A stretch of DNA of 60,824 nt from positions 1 through 60,824 of the forward strand of contig DATCJU010000064.1 of the NCBI GenBank assembly GCA_036562635.1, given 5' to 3'. Origin of the DNA: DATCJU01 sp036562635 (GTDB lineage: Bacteria > Actinomycetota > Actinomycetes > Mycobacteriales > Pseudonocardiaceae). This document shows positions 58,394 through 60,824 of the stretch, piece by piece. The translations under genes and the position numbers were made by a program. The notes beneath the pieces are model-generated. The model saw nothing but the letters and a program-made list of their open reading frames with translations, was not told the origin of the DNA and did no database searches. Every line of letters starts with the position of its first letter. Within the stretch, counting starts at the first letter, position 1.

Positions 58394-60824
58394 GCGCGCA
58401 CCTCGAACTGTTCCCGCAGCAGCTTCTCGTCCAGCACCACGGTCTCCCCGTCGACGTCGAAGGCGAGCACCGGGTAGCCCTCGACGTTGAGCAGCCGGAA
58501 GGCGTGGGCGAGGGCGCCGCGCAGCGCGACCGGTGGCACCTGCAGGGCGGTGGCGGTGCGCTGCGCGGTGAGCCGCCCGCCCGCGGTGAGCAGGGCGACG
58601 AGCAGGGCCCGCACCTTGCCGTCGTCGAGCGCGACGCGCCCGGCGATCGCCTTCTGCTGCGCGTACACCTTCGACTTCAGCACCGCGTCGGCGAGCGTCT
58701 CCGCCCTGACCGCCGCGGGATCGGCGGCCCCAGCGGTGGCCTCGGCATCGGCCACGACGGGCCGCGGCGGCTCCGGGGCCACGTCGAACAGCGGGGCCGT
58801 GGTCTCGTCGTCCTTGCGCCGGCTGGAGCCTCGCCGGGCCGGGGCCGCCGGGGCGGGGGTGCGCCAGGTCCCGCTGCCGGTGCGGACCGGGTCGGACCAC
58901 CAGGCCGGTTCCTGCCGGGGCACGAGCCGCAGCGTCTCCCGCTCCTGGCCCGGTTCCTGGTTGGGCACGGCGCCGGGCACCAGGACGCACACCGGCACGA
59001 TGACCTCGGCGGGAGCGGCCCCGCCGTGGTAGCCGGCCTTGAGCGGCCCGTACCGCAGCCGCTCGTCCACCGCGAGGACGGCCCGGCGGTCGTGCAGCAG
59101 CACCCGGCGGCCGGTGACCAGCACCTCACCGTCGCCGGCCGGGGCGCCGTCGCCCGGCCGGGAGCGGGCGCTGGAGATCCCCGGGTGGGCCTGCTGGGTG
59201 CCCTCGCGCCGTTCCACGACGTGCCCGTGGTCGGAGGTGAGCACGACGACGCGGTTGGCCTTGCTCGCCCGGTCCAGCAGGTCGTCCAGGTGCTTGATGA
59301 TGCCGGGTCCCCATTCGGCGCCGACCGGGTCGGACCGGTCCAGGGCGTCGTCGATGGCGTTGAGCACGCAGGTGACCAGGGGCCGGCCGGCCACGTCGTC
59401 GATGGCGGCGACCACCTCGTCGGACAGCGCGTGGCCGGGGCGAGTGGTGTCGAGCTGGGCCTTGTGGAACAGCGCCGCGCCGGGCAGCCCGTGGTCCCGG
59501 ACGAGCTGGGCGTAGCCCTGGCGTTCGGTCTTCTGGTCGCCGCGGCGCAGCTCCCCGCACAGCAGGGAGGCCCGGCTGACCTCGGTGAGGGTGGGGAGCG
59601 CGGCCAGCGCGGTGATGCGGCGGGGCTCCCCGGGCGGGAGCGCCTCGATCCAGCCGTCGCTGGTGCGGGAGAGCACCTGCTCCACGACCTCGGCGGCCAC
59701 CGCGGCGCTCATGCCGTCCAGCACGAGCAGCAGCACCGGGAGGTTCAGGTCCTTGACCATGCGCAGGACCAGGTCGGGCAGCAGGTCCTCGATGTGGCAC
59801 ACGCCCTGGTAGCGGCGCAGCCACCCGGCCCGCTCGGCGGCCGGGTCGTTCTCGGTGTGCGCGGCGAGGGCGGTGGCGAACGCCCGGTCGTGGGCGCTGC
59901 GGCGGCGGCGCACGACGGCGAGCACCGCCTCCAGCGCGTAGCCGAGCTGGCTGTCGGTGACCCCGGTGGCGGCGTCGTTGACCGCGGAGTCGACCCACGC
60001 CTCGGTGTCGCTGTACCGGTGGACCAGCTCGGCGAAGGAGAACGGCGGCACCGCGGTGCTGGTGGCGAGCCAGCGGACGAGCCGGACAGCGGCGTGGAAC
60101 GGCGCGGTGCGCCGGTCCGTCCCGGACAGCCGGTGGCCGGCCACCTGCTGCCAGGCCGCCTCCACGGCCTCCAGGTCGGGGGCGGGCACCAGTGCCAGGT
60201 CGATGCCGTCCCGGGCTCGCTGCTGGGCGTGCTCGGCGGCCTGGGCGAGGACGGCGGCGAGCCGGGTGAACCGTTCGGTGAGCCCGCTGGGCAGCAGGTC
60301 GGACGCGGCGGCCAGCGCGCCGGCCGCCACGTGGTCGAGCAGCGCGTCGGCGCGGGTGACCACCTGCTTGCCGGCGTCGCCGTGCTCGGAGTGGCGCAGC
60401 AGGCCGGTGGTGACCGCCCTGGCCTCGGTGGCCCAGGCCCGCAGGGCGGGGATGTCCCGCGCGTCGGGGCCGAGCCAGGCTTCCAGGCGGATCAGCGCGT
60501 CGTGCGCGATCCTGGCCGGGTCGCCGCCGTTCTGGCGGGCCTCGACGAGCAGTCCGGCGACCAGGCCGAGCGGCACGGCGTCCCCGACGGCGCCCGCGGC
60601 CAGCAGGCGGCCCAGCGGGGCGCCGGCGGCTCCGGCGCGCTGCGCGGCCCAGGTGAGCACGGCGTCGGTGAGGGTGTCCCCGGCGAGGGTACGCAGGTCG
60701 ACGATCCGCTCGACCGCTTCCGGTTCGGTGGTCCAGCGCAGCACCGTCGCCGGGTCCACGTCCTGCCCGTCGCCGCCGAGGCCGAGGTGGACGCGGGCGA
60801 CGGTGCCGAGCGCGTGGTCCCGGG
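58390..60824 (-). CDS. pglZ: BREX type 2 alkaline phosphatase-fold protein PglZ, 5' end outside window
   Basis: About 810 residues are visible, open through the right edge. An in-frame GTG at 60759 is not taken as the start, because the frame continues upstream (RVHLGLGGDGQDVDPATVL). PglZ motifs are LLLVLDGMSAAVAAEVVEQV (metal/nucleophile region) and VVVLTSDHGHVVERREG (metal-binding DHGH). PglZ is the universal BREX component and is required for phage exclusion. In the type 2 order pglY, pglX and pglW normally accompany it, so they are expected just beyond the right edge. Confidence 0.9.
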   Translation of the reverse strand, partial: RDHALGTVARVHLGLGGDGQDVDPATVLRWTTEPEAVERIVDLRTLAGDTLTDAVLTWAAQRAGAAGAPLGRLLAAGAVGDAVPLGLVAGLLVEARQNGGDPARIAHDALIRLEAWLGPDARDIPALRAWATEARAVTTGLLRHSEHGDAGKQVVTRADALLDHVAAGALAAASDLLPSGLTERFTRLAAVLAQAAEHAQQRARDGIDLALVPAPDLEAVEAAWQQVAGHRLSGTDRRTAPFHAAVRLVRWLATSTAVPPFSFAELVHRYSDTEAWVDSAVNDAATGVTDSQLGYALEAVLAVVRRRRSAHDRAFATALAAHTENDPAAERAGWLRRYQGVCHIEDLLPDLVLRMVKDLNLPVLLLVLDGMSAAVAAEVVEQVLSRTSDGWIEALPPGEPRRITALAALPTLTEVSRASLLCGELRRGDQKTERQGYAQLVRDHGLPGAALFHKAQLDTTRPGHALSDEVVAAIDDVAGRPLVTCVLNAIDDALDRSDPVGAEWGPGIIKHLDDLLDRASKANRVVVLTSDHGHVVERREGTQQAHPGISSARSRPGDGAPAGDGEVLVTGRRVLLHDRRAVLAVDERLRYGPLKAGYHGGAAPAEVIVPVCVLVPGAVPNQEPGQERETLRLVPRQEPAWWSDPVRTGSGTWRTPAPAAPARRGSSRRKDDETTAPLFDVAPEPPRPVVADAEATAGAADPAAVRAETLADAVLKSKVYAQQKAIAGRVALDDGKVRALLVALLTAGGRLTAQRTATALQVPPVALRGALAHAFRLLNVEGYPVLAFDVDGETVVLDEKLLREQFEVRA

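Overview
The window is high-GC DNA, well above 65% G+C by eye, from an actinobacterium. The order radA-disA-canB-mutY, mhuD, clpC, lsr2, lysS, coaX-panD-panC, folK-folB-folP-folE, ftsH, hpt-tilS, metalloprotease, dacB, ppa is the backbone known from Mycobacterium and relatives. Lsr2, an EspG/PPE-like/DUF3558 type VII secretion accessory set, a DUF6779-type protein and a BREX type 2 (Pgl-like) locus together suggest Pseudonocardiales. That placement is inference, because no rRNA or tRNA is present.

Layout. Positions 1-10500 hold the RadA C-terminus, a sigma factor paired with a CU044_5270-type membrane protein, the c-di-AMP synthase DisA, a beta-carbonic anhydrase, a fatty-acid transporter, MutY, a 2H phosphoesterase, an alpha/beta hydrolase, a MhuD-type haem oxygenase, a sirtuin and a membrane-anchored EEP-fold protein. 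Positions 10600-18500 hold clpC and lsr2. Between them sits an iron-uptake islet: a FhuF-like reductase and a three-gene siderophore ABC transporter, each unit preceded by a candidate IdeR/DtxR iron box. Positions 18650-25070 hold lysS, the pantothenate/CoA genes panC-panD-coaX, a DUF2520 protein and a PrsW-type protease.

Positions 25079-27413 hold a divergent pair: a MidA/NDUFAF7-like methyltransferase and an orphan NuoD-like protein. This is the least conventional pair in the window. Positions 27452-40483 are mostly one minus-strand run covering folate synthesis, FtsH, Hpt, TilS, a zincin and DacB, ending at convergent ppa. From 40595 the content is more accessory: a MarR/DHA2 efflux pair with a long palindromic operator, glyA under a ZTP (pfl) riboswitch, a thioesterase-fold protein, a threonine-synthase-like enzyme, a quinone-reductase-like enzyme, and a VOC/FAD-oxidoreductase pair.

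Positions 49393-53844 hold the EspG, PPE-like, DUF3558 and small WXG-like genes. The last two are tandemly duplicated, and the outer small-gene copy survives only as its 3' end. After a two-gene monooxygenase/ACT operon, the window ends in a minus-strand BREX type 2 block, PglZ-BrxD-BrxHI. Its upstream part (PglZ start and, by family precedent, PglY/PglX/PglW) lies beyond the right edge.

Shared themes: genome integrity (RadA, DisA, MutY), iron (MhuD, FhuF-like, Fep-like), folate and one-carbon supply (fol genes plus ZTP-riboswitch glyA), and phage defence. No tRNA, rRNA, insertion sequence or CRISPR array was found. Start codons were chosen from Shine-Dalgarno sequences and gene overlaps, and uncertain ones are flagged.
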